Shown here: piece by piece, positions 1-9,495 of the stretch | Layout: every line of letters begins with the position of its first letter | How positions within the stretch are numbered: position 1 is the first letter of the stretch | NCBI GenBank assembly: GCA_964016885.1 | Contig: OZ024748.1 | Span: 33,570,599 to 33,634,598 of the forward strand | Source of the DNA: Eledone cirrhosa | Taxonomy: Eukaryota; Mollusca; Cephalopoda; Octopoda; Eledonidae | Direction: 5' to 3' | Length of the DNA: 64,000 bases | Position numbers and translations under genes: made by a program | The notes under the pieces: model-generated | What the model was told of the DNA's origin: nothing | Seen by the model: only the letters and a program-made list of their open reading frames with translations | The model's database searches: none

Positions 1-1
1 C

Positions 2-385
2 CTCAAAAGTCAATTACAAAAAAAGATAGATGGCATGACAGGCCTTGACTATGGGAGTTGATTAGAAAAGCTCAACTGGTATTCTCTCCAACATTGCCGT
101 GAGCGCTACATTATCTGCATGATGTGGAAGATATTCCATTAGCATTGCCCAAATGATGTTGGCATCACCTTTAAGATACACCCAAGGCATGGGCCCCGTG
201 CTATCCGCCCACGACAAAAATCTCACTCACATCTCATAACAACAATACGGCACAATTATTTCACATCAATTGGCCCCGCCCTCTTTAACATGACACCAAA
301 ACACATTGAAACGGAAACAGACCCCAAAAAGTTCAAGAAGTCTTTGGACAAATTCCTTCAAGAAATCCTGGATATGCCTCCGTAA
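2..385 (+). pseudogene. C-terminal tail of a CR1/L2-like LINE reverse transcriptase
   Basis: Reading frame 2 gives the typical end of a CR1/L2/Jockey-group RT. It starts with a 'TKKIDGM.GLDY' thumb segment, then RLEKLNWYSL, RERYIICMMWKI, and finishes with GPALFNMTP...KKFKKSLDKFLQEILDMP before a TAA. Two in-frame stops are visible: a TGA at 59-61 (expected Arg) and a TAG at 140-142. The copy is therefore dead, and it is cut by the left edge of the window. No catalytic residues remain, since palm and fingers would lie upstream. The family pattern is recognised from the RRERY...WKI and GPxLFNxxP signatures. The clade (CR1 versus L2) is inferred only from the tail. Confidence 0.7.
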
Positions 386-512
386 ACAATAAATCCTGAT
401 TTGAAAGACTTCGCCAGGTGGTGCTGTTAAGTTATACATGGCCTGGGCCAATACTGGTCGAAACCTATCAAAGTTATCAAAGTTACACACATATATATAT
501 ATATATATTTAT
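386..512 (+). repeat. LINE 3' UTR with short tandem end and (TA)n
   Basis: This is the non-coding tail after the LINE stop codon. It ends in an 8-9-nt near-repeat (CAAAGTTAT) followed by a short (CA)(TA)n tract. CR1/L2 elements commonly end in short tandem repeats rather than poly-A, which fits the upstream protein fragment. Confidence 0.45.
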
Positions 513-539
513 CCGAACGGAAGTCGAACGAATCGTGTG

Positions 540-2600
540 ACGCACCAAACTACAGGCACATTTCCATCTAACACCACCGGCTCCGAACGCTCCAGACCCG
601 TTTCTAGCCCTGGGCCGCCGACCATTGTCTTGGACGCCGGCACCAGGGCAATTTAGCACCCTGGACACGTTCGTTGTCGCCTACCGTAGCGCAGTAAATC
701 GCTTCGACTTCCGCCACCGTTCCAAACGGAATAACATCTCACGGGGTGAACTCCTCACTCTCCGCTCCCTGCGTAGCCGAGATGACATCGTCATCAAACC
801 GGCGGACAAAGGAGGCGCCGTGGTGGTATGGCGCGCTGACCTCTACACGGCTGAAGCCCTCAGGCAGTTCCGTAACCCCCTCTTCTACCGCCCTCTACCC
901 TCTGACCCCACAACCCTCTACCAACAACAAGTTTCCTCCACCATCAAACACCTTGTCTCCTCCTCCCTCCTACCGCTTCCCACCTCATCGTACGCACCCC
1001 TACTATCTACTTCCTCCCCAAACTCCACAAACCTGTTAACCCCGGCCATCCCATCGTCTCTGCTTGCAACTAACCCACTGAACTCATCTCCGCCTTTCTT
1101 GACTCCATCCTCGCCCCCTCGTCACCACCCTCCCCTCTCACATCTCCGACACTAACCACGCCCTTCGCCTGTTCGACTCCTTCACTTTCCCACCCGGCCC
1201 ACATCCCCTCCTCTTCACCCTAGATATCCAGTCCCTCTATACTGTCATCCCCCACGCTGACGACCTCGTGCCCTCCGGCACTACCTCGACCTTCGCCCTT
1301 CCCCCATCCCCTCCACCCCACCCTCCTTCACCTCGCCGAGCTGGTCCTCACCCTCAACTGCTTCTCCTTCTCGGGTGAGTTTTACCAACAGGTCACGGGG
1401 GTAGCCATAGGCACAAGAATGGGCCCAAACTATGCCAACCTTTTCGTTGGCCATGTTGAGGCCCAAATCTTTGCCCAGTACACCGGCCCCACGCCCGAAC
1501 TATACGGTCGTTACATCGACGACTGTATAGGAGCCACGACCCTCACCCTAGAACAGCTCGACTCCTTTCTCTCCTTCTTCTGCTCCTTCCACCCCTCCCT
1601 CCACTTCACCACCTTTATCTCCACCACTCACGTCCACTTCTTTGACATCTCCATCGCATCGACCCCTCCCTCCGCTCCCTCATAACCTCCGCCTTCTTCA
1701 AACCCACCGACACCCACTCCTACTCGACTTCACCTCCTCCCACCCCCCACACACTAAACACTCTATTCCCTACTCCCAACTCCTCCGGATCCGCCGCCTC
1801 TGCAGCCGAGATGCTGACTTTGAGTCCCAAGCACTTTCCCTAGTCAGCCATTTCATCCGGCGAGGTCCCCCCTCCCTAGTACACACCGCCCTCACTCGCG
1901 CCCGTACTGTCCACCCCTCCACCGCCCTCACCCCACGCCACCGCAACACCAACCCACCGTCTCCCCTTCCCCATCACCTACCACTCCTCCACCTCTTCCA
2001 CTGCACCATCCTCCGCCTCTTCCGACCCTCCACTTCCTCCACCTTCCCATCTTCCCATCCCCACCCCTCCCCTCCTTCAAACGCGTACGTAATCTCCGCA
2101 CCCTCGTCGTCCACAGCTCCCTACCTCCCAATCCACGCTCTCCTCCCCCCTGTGGTTCACTTCCCTGCTCCAGGCCTCGTTGCCACACCTGCCCACACAT
2201 CACCAACACCACGACCTTCCATGGTCCCAACGGCCACTCTCTCTCTGTCCGGCACACCTTCCGCTGCACCTCCTCCAACCTAGTCTATGGACTTCGCTGC
2301 ACGGAGTGCAACGCAACCTACGTCGGACAGACTAGACGTCACCTGGCGGACCGTTTCACGGAACACCTCCGGGATATTCGCCTCGGCGGGAGTTCCCCGA
2401 TCGCCCGCCACTTTCGCTCCCCTGGACACTCCGCCCACCATCTCACAGTCTGTGGCCTACTCCAATGCCATGGAACACCCGCTACTCGCCTCATGGTCGA
2501 ACAACGCACCATCTTCACCCTCCAGACCCCCCCCCCCCCCCCGGCCTGAACTCCCCACCCCTATTCCTTTAGGCTTCGACCGCCCACATTCCCCTCTAAT
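540..2600 (+). pseudogene. Penelope-like element (copy 1): RT and GIY-YIG endonuclease, frameshifted
   Basis: The order is a PLE N-terminal segment (TLDTFVVAYRSAVNRFDF), the block IVIKPADKGGAVVVW near 790-830, FLPKLHKPVNPGHPIVSACN near 1010-1070, FTLDIQSLYTVIPH near 1215-1255, GTRMGPNYANLFVG near 1410-1450, the active-site strand YGRYIDDCIG near 1504-1530 and HFFDISI near 1635. Near 2280-2400 a GIY-YIG nuclease follows (LVYGLRCTECNATYVGQTRR...FTEHLRDI). RT plus C-terminal GIY-YIG defines endonuclease-bearing PLEs. The blocks lie in all three forward frames, with a TAA just after the SACN block, so at least three frameshifts or stops separate the domains. The GC-rich, C-rich codon use differs sharply from the AT-rich flanks, consistent with an inserted element. 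Confidence 0.88.
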
Positions 2601-3900
2601 ACCCCTAACACACTTCCCCTTTCACCGCCCCACTCCCTTTGCCCATCCCACAATTAACATTACTAACACCCCCAACCCACATTACGGCCCTCCCCCCAAC
2701 TTACAATACTAACATCCCCACCCCTCCCCATAACCGCACACACCCACCTGAACATGTATACACGCACTCACACTATCCACACACCCTACTACCACCACTA
2801 ACCCTCACACACACATCCCCTCCGACCACCCTACAACTAACATCACTAACCTCCCCCCGACCCCACGCACACGAACACACACCATTACACACATACACCT
2901 ATGTACACCACCCGCTCCACACACTCAACCACCACTAACCCCCACTTACACACCCGCCTTCCACCCTTTCCCCACCACACGGAATACTAACACACACTTT
3001 ACCACACACACACTCATCCAAACACGCACACACACACCAGTATACTACACTCCCTCCTCTGTCCCAACACCTCTTCCCTCCCACTCTCTCTCTCTCCCTC
3101 TCCCCGCTCCTCTTACACTCCTTCACACACACACATCCCACTAACACCTCTACTAATATACACCCCGTCGCCCCACTTTACCACCCTCCCCCTCAACCAT
3201 TCACACCGACCCATCCTCTTGCATGTCCACCACACAAACAGACACACAGTCTACACCACACTGACCTTACTCCACCTGTCATCCAGCTCTGCTGCTATCT
3301 CCTCCTCCTCCTCCTCTACTTCTATCTCTTCACCTTGCCTTGACCCTCTGACCACTTCCTGTTGCGCGCGCACACCACTTCCCTCCACTTCCGACCACCA
3401 GCATTGGATTCCACACCACCGGTCACTTCTCCAGCGATCCACTCCATACCATGGAAAATATCCAGCATCCCTTCTCACACTCGATGGAACTACCTCAGGA
3501 ACTTACCCACGAACATACACTCACATTTTTTTTCGTACCACGCCACCCACATATAAACACAAACACACACGTGCGTACCCCCACTTATATACACTCTCAA
3601 CCTCCGGAATCCAGAACATGGAACCTCGTCCTTCTTCTCGCATACACCCACACACACACTCACGTACACCTACACACATACACAAACACCACCTTCAGCC
3701 TTCCCCGCTTTGACCCCCCTCCCAACTCCACCCGCCACCACCCTTACACGCCTTACACCCTTCCATCACTTGCTCATCTCATTATTAATTCTTATGTTTA
3801 TTTTTCGTTTATTTTTATTCTTATTTTCATTTGTTCTCCATCGCCCCTTTTTCTAAATGTTTTTCCACACACCCGCGGAACTCTCTTCCTAACCTATTTA
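2601..3900 (+). repeat. C/A-rich low-complexity 3' region of PLE copy 1
   Basis: About 1.3 kb rich in CAC, CCA and CT runs, with no recognisable protein in any frame. It lies between the GIY-YIG domain and the hammerhead-like motif. A run of about 17 C residues sits just upstream, near 2529-2546. I treat it as the degenerate 3' non-coding part of the PLE. Confidence 0.5.
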
Positions 3901-3901
3901 T

Positions 3902-3928
3902 CTTGAAGAAGGGCATATGCCCGAAACG
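3902..3928 (+). ncRNA. Degenerate hammerhead-ribozyme-like motif at the 3' end of PLE copy 1
   Basis: The sequence reads TTGAAGA, a perfect hairpin GGGC-ATAT-GCCC, then GAAAC. The hammerhead consensus is CUGANGA, stem II, GAAA. Here the first core base is T instead of C, and no clear stem I is seen. Hammerhead motifs are known from Penelope-like retroelements, so position and layout fit, but this copy probably cannot self-cleave. Confidence 0.4.
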
Positions 3929-4010
3929 CCCCCCCCCTCAAAAGCGTGAACCTAGTAAACCTTTATTTGTCTGCCTCTCTGTTTTGTTCCCGTATAAATT
4001 TGCACTATAC

Positions 4011-4415
4011 ATATCATCATCATCAGGTCGAGCTTGCTCGGCATTCTACGACACGCTTCCTCCATCCATCTCTGTCTCTCATAGCGTTTGCCAGTTCTTC
4101 CGCAGTGCATCCAGTATCGTCCTCAAGTTGCTTGACGTATGTCTTCTTGGGACGACCAGCGTTTCTTGCTCCATGAGATGGACTCCATAACAACACATCA
4201 CCTGCTATTTCTTCATTGCTGCGCCAACAGTGGCCAGCAAATCTGAGTCTCTGTCCACGTATTGACCTGCTGATAGGTGGTATATTGCCATAGAGATCCT
4301 TATTTGTTGTGTGTTCCCTCCAAGACACGTTTAAAGCAGCGCGGAGCATACGTGTGTATGCCCCGTCTAGCTTTTTCTCCACTTTCGACGTTAGCGTCCA
4401 AGTGACAGAGCCATA
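4011..4415 (-). pseudogene. 3' end of a non-LTR retrotransposon RT (antisense)
   Basis: The minus-strand frame encodes [28 protein letters not shown], the RLRFAGHCWR block, GRPKKTYVKQLEDDTGC and a final DGWRKRV. This is the standard C-terminal arm of a widespread APE-type LINE group. A (TGA)n triplet tail follows at 4011-4025, seen as ATCATCATC on the plus strand. The element is 5' truncated where it meets the (TA)n tract near 4416. The frame is open across the fragment, but the RT core is absent. Confidence 0.75.
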
Positions 4416-4675
4416 AACATACATATATATATATATATACATATATATATATTTATACATATATATATACGCACACATATATATACACATATTTATACAT
4501 ATATTTATATATATATACACACACACACATATATATACATACACATATTCATACATATATTATATATACACACACATATATATACACACACATATATATA
4601 TACACACACACATATATATATATACACACACACATATATATATATATACACACATATATATACACATATTCATAC

Positions 4676-4728
<53 letters not shown>

Positions 4729-4732
4729 CACT
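4416..4732. repeat. (TA)n/(CA)n compound microsatellite
   Basis: Alternating TA and CA dinucleotide blocks with short ATTTATAC interruptions. It sits exactly between two LINE fragments in opposite orientations. Open frames read across it (IYIYICVCV strings) are artefacts. Confidence 0.9.
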
Positions 4733-7233
4733 CAAGAAATGAAGAAGGAGTGAGACTTCTTGAATTTTGTGATGCAAGTACACTGACTATTTGCAACACT
4801 AACTTCCAGAAACCTGCCAACCACCAAATAACCTACAAATCAGGGGAGCATATAAGCCAGATTGACTTCTTACTAGTTAGGCAGATGATGTCAAATACCA
4901 AGGCATACCCTGGGGAAGAATGTACCCCACAGGTTAGTCGTTAGTGATATCTCAGTAAGCAAGAGATGGAATGAAACATACAGGAAGGTGTGGAGAAGAA
5001 AGGTCTGGAAGCTAAAAGACCTTTCACTACAATACAAATTTAGGAAAGCCCTTCAAGATGTGTGACATAGATAATAACTGGAATTTCTTACGTGACAACT
5101 TACTGCAGGCTACTGATGAAACTTGTGGCTGGAGCAGAGCTCCAGCCAGACAGAGAGTGACCTGGTGGTGGAACAGCACAGTAGATAAGGACTTTAGAGA
5201 CAAAAGACTACCATGGAAGGCTTGGAAAAAGGGTGGGAGTAGGGAAGGATATACAGCCGCTAAGAGAGAAGCTAGACGTCAGGTGTACTTAGCACGCAGG
5301 GAGGCTGAGAGTAGGAGGTTTGCCAATGTTCTGCGACGGGAAGATCAGAGGTGTGCAGTGTTCCACATTGCAAGGCAGTGTGTCAATGCAAATCAGGATG
5401 TTGTTGGAGATAAATGTGTCCGGAATGATGCCGGTGTACTTAGTGTCATGAATGACCAGAAAAGGAGGCCGGGAAATGTCATTATGAGAGACTGATGAAT
5501 GTGGAGACCGAATGGGAGAGAGATAAATCAGTAGATCCGACAGAGGGAGCAGCTATTGAGATTAACAAATATAGGGTCCAAGAGGCGATTAAGGAAATGA
5601 AAAATGGTAATACTGCTGGACTGTCGGGGATAGTTGCTGAGATGCTGAAGGCATCAGGAGACGTAGGCACTAAACTGGTTGCACGCATCATCAATCAGGC
5701 TATATATGGTGGTGTCATACCCAAAGACTTGTGCAGCAGTATTCTCATAAATTGCTACAAAGGTAAAGGGGATGCTCTGGAGAGGAGCAATTATAGGGGT
5801 ATAAAACTGATGGATCAGGTTATGAAAATGGTAGAAAGGATATTAGCACAACTAATTAGAGAAAGGGTCAAACTAGATGAGATGCAGTTTGGTTTTGTGC
5901 CTTGGAAGAGTACAACAGATGCCCTCTTCTTGGTGAGACAATCACAAGAGAGGTTCTTAGAGAAAAATAAACCACTATACTTAGCCTTTGTTGACCTAGA
6001 GAAGGCCTTTGATAGGGTACGCCGATCTGTCATCTGGTGGTCCCTAAGGAAGCTAGGTGTTGAGGAATGGCTTGTGAGGACAGTGCAAACTTTGTACAGA
6101 GGTGGTGTCAGTAAAGTGAGGCTAGGAATGGAGTTTAGTGAGGAATTCCAGATACAAGTAGGAGTACATCAAGATTCGGTCCTCAGCCCGCTCTTGTTCA
6201 TTAAAGTCCTCCAAGCCATAACAGAGGAGTTTAAGACTGGCTGTCCATGGGAACCTCTCTATGCTGACGATCTGGTTCTTATAGCAGAATAAGTAGAGGA
6301 GCTAGAGAATAAATTCTGGCTATGGAAACAGCAGTTGGAAGCAAGAGGACTGAGAGTGAACAGAGCTAAGACAAAAGTGTTGATGAGTAGAAAAGAGGAG
6401 AAAACTTTGATTCCGTCAGGGAAATGGCCATGTTCGATATGCAGAAAAGGAACTGGCATAAATTCTATAAAATGCACACAATGCAGATCCTGGGTACACA
6501 AGAGATGTAGCGGGATAACAGGCAAACTAACAGGTAGGGAGAAATACGTATGCAGTAGATGTTCAGGGAAATTAGACAGTAGAAGTCGCATTGATAGACA
6601 CATTTTTCAAATGCAGGCGGGTGCTATAGAAATGGTGGATAGCTTCCGGTACCTAGGAGATCAGATTAGCATGGGAGGGGGTGTTCCGAGGCTATAGTAT
6701 CTAGAATAAGGACAGGTTGGAAGAAGTTTAGAGCTGCTTCCTCTGCTGATGAAGAAGGGTTTCTCCCTTTGTACGAAAGGCCGGTTATATGATGCCTGTG
6801 TGAAGAGCGCGATGCTACATGGTAGTGAGGCATGGGCAGCAACTGCAGAGGATATGCGACGGCTGGAGAGAAATGAGGCAAGCATGCTCCGTTGGATGTG
6901 CAATGTCATTGTGTGTGAATGACCCAGCATGAATGTGTTGAGAGAGAAACTGTGTCTGAGAGGGATAGATTGTAGTGTACAAGAAAGGGGACTGAGGTGA
7001 TATGGACATGTGATGCGCATAGAGGATGACCGATGGGTTAAGAAGTGCCAGGAAATGCCAGTTGAAGGAAGACGTAGTAGAGGTAGACCACGAAAAACAT
7101 GAGCGGAGGCAGTGAGAACAGACCTCAGATCGCTGAAGCTCACGGTGGAGATGACGAAGGACCGTGACAAGTGATGCTGAATAAGACCCGTCCCACTCTT
7201 GCAAGCAGGGATTGCTTAGCAGAATGATGATGA
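4733..7233 (+). pseudogene. Family A LINE, copy 1 (endonuclease tail, RT with PHD-like finger)
   Basis: 5' truncated APE-type LINE. It keeps the end of the endonuclease ([17 protein letters not shown]...[10 protein letters not shown], 4753-4890), a linker with WWWNSTVDKDFRDKRLPW, then the RT: CYKGKGDALERSNYRGIKL, FGFVPWKSTTDALFLVRQ, LAFVDLEKAFDRV (first catalytic Asp) and YADDLVLIAE (active-site pair, near 6263-6290). After an in-frame TAA at 6290-6292 comes a treble-clef-like block WPCSICRKGTG...IKCTQC..WVHKRCSG...YVCSRC (6425-6560). The C-terminal arm (LHGSEAWAATAEDM, MRIEDDRWVKKC, GRPRKT) continues with several frameshifts. The copy ends in a (TGA)n tail near 7225-7233. Clade assignment (RTE-like) is tentative. 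The coding layout is clear, but the copy is non-functional. Confidence 0.85.
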
Positions 7234-7326
7234 TGATACACACACACGCACACACATACACACACACACACACACACACATATATATGTATATATATATA
7301 TATACACACACACATATATATATAAT
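7234..7326. repeat. (CA)n/(TA)n microsatellite after LINE tail
   Basis: Dinucleotide tract directly downstream of the family A LINE tail and upstream of the mariner left terminal repeat. Confidence 0.85.
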
Positions 7327-7846
7327 AGGTTGAGGAAAAAGTTTGTGTGCCATGTTAAAATAATGGTCGCGCCCACAACGCTAAACTTTACTGTGAGCAA
7401 CTTGATCGTGTCTACGATGCGCTGGTTAAAAAGTACCCAAGTCTTGTTCGTCGAAAACACGCTTTGTTTGAACAAGACAATGCAAAGATGCATACCACCA
7501 GAAAGACCAGCAACAAGATTGAAGAATTCAACAGTGTGGAAGTTCTGTCACATCCAGCTTATAGTCCAGACATTGCTCCATCTGACTACGGTCTCTTCCG
7601 ATCAATGCAGCACCCTATGAAAGGTCGCCGATTTGAGTGATTCGATGAAGTTGAAGAAGCCTGTCAAGAATTCTTCGATTCAAAGCCGAAGGATTGGTAC
7701 CTTGACCAAATCCAAAAACTTGCAGGTCGTTGACAGAAGGCAGTGGACAATGATGGTCTTTAAGAATAGTTGTTGTTTTTGAATAAATTCTTGCATAAAA
7801 AATCATTATTTTAACACGGCGTACAAACTTTTTTCTCAACCCAGTA
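7327..7846 (+). mobile_element. Internally deleted mariner-type DNA transposon
   Basis: Terminal inverted repeats are visible. The left end reads GGTTGAGGAAAAAGTTTGTG... up to TTAAAATAATG (7328-7364). The right end, read in reverse, is GGGTTGAGAAAAAAGTTTG...TTAAAATAATG (about 7802-7843). Both are bounded by TA, the mariner target. Only about 0.5 kb lies between the ends, compared with roughly 1.3 kb for autonomous mariners, so the 5' half (DNA-binding domain and first catalytic Asp) has been deleted. Confidence 0.85.
7365..7733 (+). pseudogene. C-terminal half of mariner transposase
   Basis: One frame reads NAKLYCEQLDRVYDALVKKY, then EQDNAKMH (second catalytic Asp) and HPAYSPDIAPSDYGLF (third catalytic Asp). 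It continues with FDEVEEACQEFFDSKPKDWY and ends LAGR at a TGA (7731-7733). There is one internal TGA (about 7638) where an acidic or aromatic residue is usual. By my count 35 residues separate the second and third Asp, one more than the canonical 34 of mariners. The N-terminal half is missing. Confidence 0.85.
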
Positions 7847-8135
7847 TATATACACACACACACACACATATATATATTTCTACATATACATATTTATATA
7901 CATAATTATATTTACATACATATATACATTTATATATATATATATTTATAGACATATAGATATATTTATATACATATACATAGATATATTTATATACATA
8001 TACATATATATATATATTTATACATATATATATTCATATACATATATATTTATATACATTTATATATATATATTTATATACATATACATATACATATTTT
8101 TTTCAATATATATGTGTATATATAAATTTATCCCG
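7847..8135. repeat. TA-rich satellite-like tract
   Basis: ATATATACAT and ATTTATATAC motifs repeated imperfectly; no coding content. Confidence 0.85.
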
Positions 8136-8200
8136 GGTTCAATCAGGAGTAACCCCAGTAAGTAAGGTACTCAATACATGGCTGAGTATAAATATTTAAT

Positions 8201-8314
8201 ATAGAAATGGCTTCTACAGGACTAGAACTGTTTCATTCGGGAGAAATCATCTGGAAGCTTCCTGATGATTTCTCCCGAATGAAACAGTTCTAGTCCTATG
8301 GAAGCCATTTCTAT
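8201..8314. repeat. Near-perfect 57-bp inverted repeat with hammerhead-like core
   Basis: The left arm 8201-8257 and right arm 8258-8314 are reverse complements with three mismatches, centred on GGAAGCTTCC. The plus-strand right arm contains CTGATGA (8262-8268) and GAAAC (8281-8285), plus a possible outer stem GCTTC (8257-8261) with GAAGC (8301-8305). The arms are long enough to form a stable hairpin in DNA or RNA. Whether this is a ribozyme pair or a foldback element is open. Confidence 0.7.
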
Positions 8315-8496
8315 ATATATGCTAGTATTCAAGTGTTTAGGGTGAGACTGATAACATTGTCAGAACTCATTGCAGCCTTGAAGAGATGGTTTCAACAAGA
8401 TTGGGCGGTGAAAGTTATAGTTTTTGTAGTAGGATCTCATCATATAAGGTTCCTTCAAAGATTCTTCTAGAGTTACAGAGTCATTTATATATATAT
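8315..8496. other. Unassigned AT-rich spacer
   Basis: No protein, tRNA or repeat motif recognised between the two inverted-repeat structures. Confidence 0.4.
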
Positions 8497-8795
8497 GTGT
8501 GTGTTTTGAACAATGAAAATAAAACTTGAGACAAAGATATGTTCTTAATTATTTCATTGTTTTACGATCATTTCAGAGGTTTAATTGATCATGGTAGATT
8601 GATATATTGACAAACAGGTAGTTGTCATGTCACTAACTATTTCTAGTCTAAATATCCCTGATCAATCACAACATATCAATATATTGATTTACCATGATCA
8701 ATCAACCCTCTGAAACGACCGTAAAACAATGAATTAATTAAGACCATATCTCAGACTTTTGTTTTATTTTCATTGTTCAATACCCACAAACACAC
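8497..8795. mobile_element. MITE-like element with long terminal inverted repeats
   Basis: The left arm (about 8497-8609) and right arm (about 8677-8795) are imperfect reverse complements of 110-120 nt. They share blocks such as TTGAACAATGAAAATAAAAC, CATTGTTTTACG and TGATCATGGTA. Only about 65 nt lie between them and no protein is encoded. This fits a foldback or MITE element. A piece of the right arm recurs at 9411-9495. Confidence 0.65.
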
Positions 8796-8905
8796 ATGTA
8801 TAATTGACAATCTCTTTGGAATAATTGATAAGACTTGTGGCTGGAACAAAGTACCAGCCAGACAGAGGGTGACCTAGGGGTGAAACAGCACAGTAGATAG
8901 AGCCA

Positions 8906-9121
8906 TTAACCCTGTAGCATTTACATTACTCTATATTTACTATTATATTTTCATGATAAAGTCTTTATCTCACATAATATTGAATTTATGAGACTTTGAT
9001 ATTACTTATTTTGAGGATAATATATTAACATCAATATGAGCGACCAGTTACAGCTGGTTTGAACAGAAAAAGGTGAGAGAATTCTGGCTGGATTTGGCCA
9101 GTTTAAATGATAAATGATTAA
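8906..9121. mobile_element. piggyBac-like MITE (TTAA-flanked), short form
   Basis: The element starts TTAACCCTGTAGC and ends ATGATTAA, and is flanked by TTAA on both sides. It sits inside the family A LINE linker, where the paralogous LINE sequence at 5180-5205 is uninterrupted. The interior contains one copy of the motif ACATTACTCTATAT...TTTCATG..AAAG that is tandemly amplified in copies at 24 and 58 kb. TTAA duplication and CCC-starting ends are hallmarks of the piggyBac superfamily. Confidence 0.7.
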
Positions 9122-9410
9122 AGACAAGTGACAGGCATGGAAAGACTGGAAAAATAGGGGTATCAGATCAGGACCAGGTAGCTAAGAGAGAAGCTAGAAG
9201 ACAGGTATACATAACACAGAGAGAGGTTGAAAAAAGAAAGTTTTCCAAAGTCTTGAAACGTGAGAATCAGAGGTGTGAAGTGTTCCACATTGCAAGATAG
9301 GGAAAGGTGTGTTAGAAATGACACTGGTACACTTAGCACCACTGACACTAAAAAAAAAAGAGGCCTGGAAATGTTTCTATGAGAGATTGGTGAATGTAGA
9401 GAATAAATTA

Positions 9411-9495
9411 AGAAGCAATCTTAGACTTTTGTTTTACGTTCATTGTTTAACACACATACACATATAATTGACATTCTCTTTGGAATTACTGATGA
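9411..9495 (+). repeat. Duplicate of the right arm of the 8.5-8.8 kb MITE plus flank
   Basis: About 85 nt match 8742-8830 (CTTAGACTTTTGTTTTA..., TAATTGACA.TCTCTTTGGAAT). It reaches from the MITE arm into the LINE junction and ends at GATGAAACTTGT. The same LINE/MITE junction therefore occurs twice, on either side of the linker part of copy 2. Confidence 0.6.

Noticed and set aside
1642..2283. 213-codon Pro/His/Ser-rich frame and its 116-codon antisense partner
   Set aside because: C-rich low-complexity sequence within the PLE; conserved RT and GIY-YIG blocks lie in other frames.
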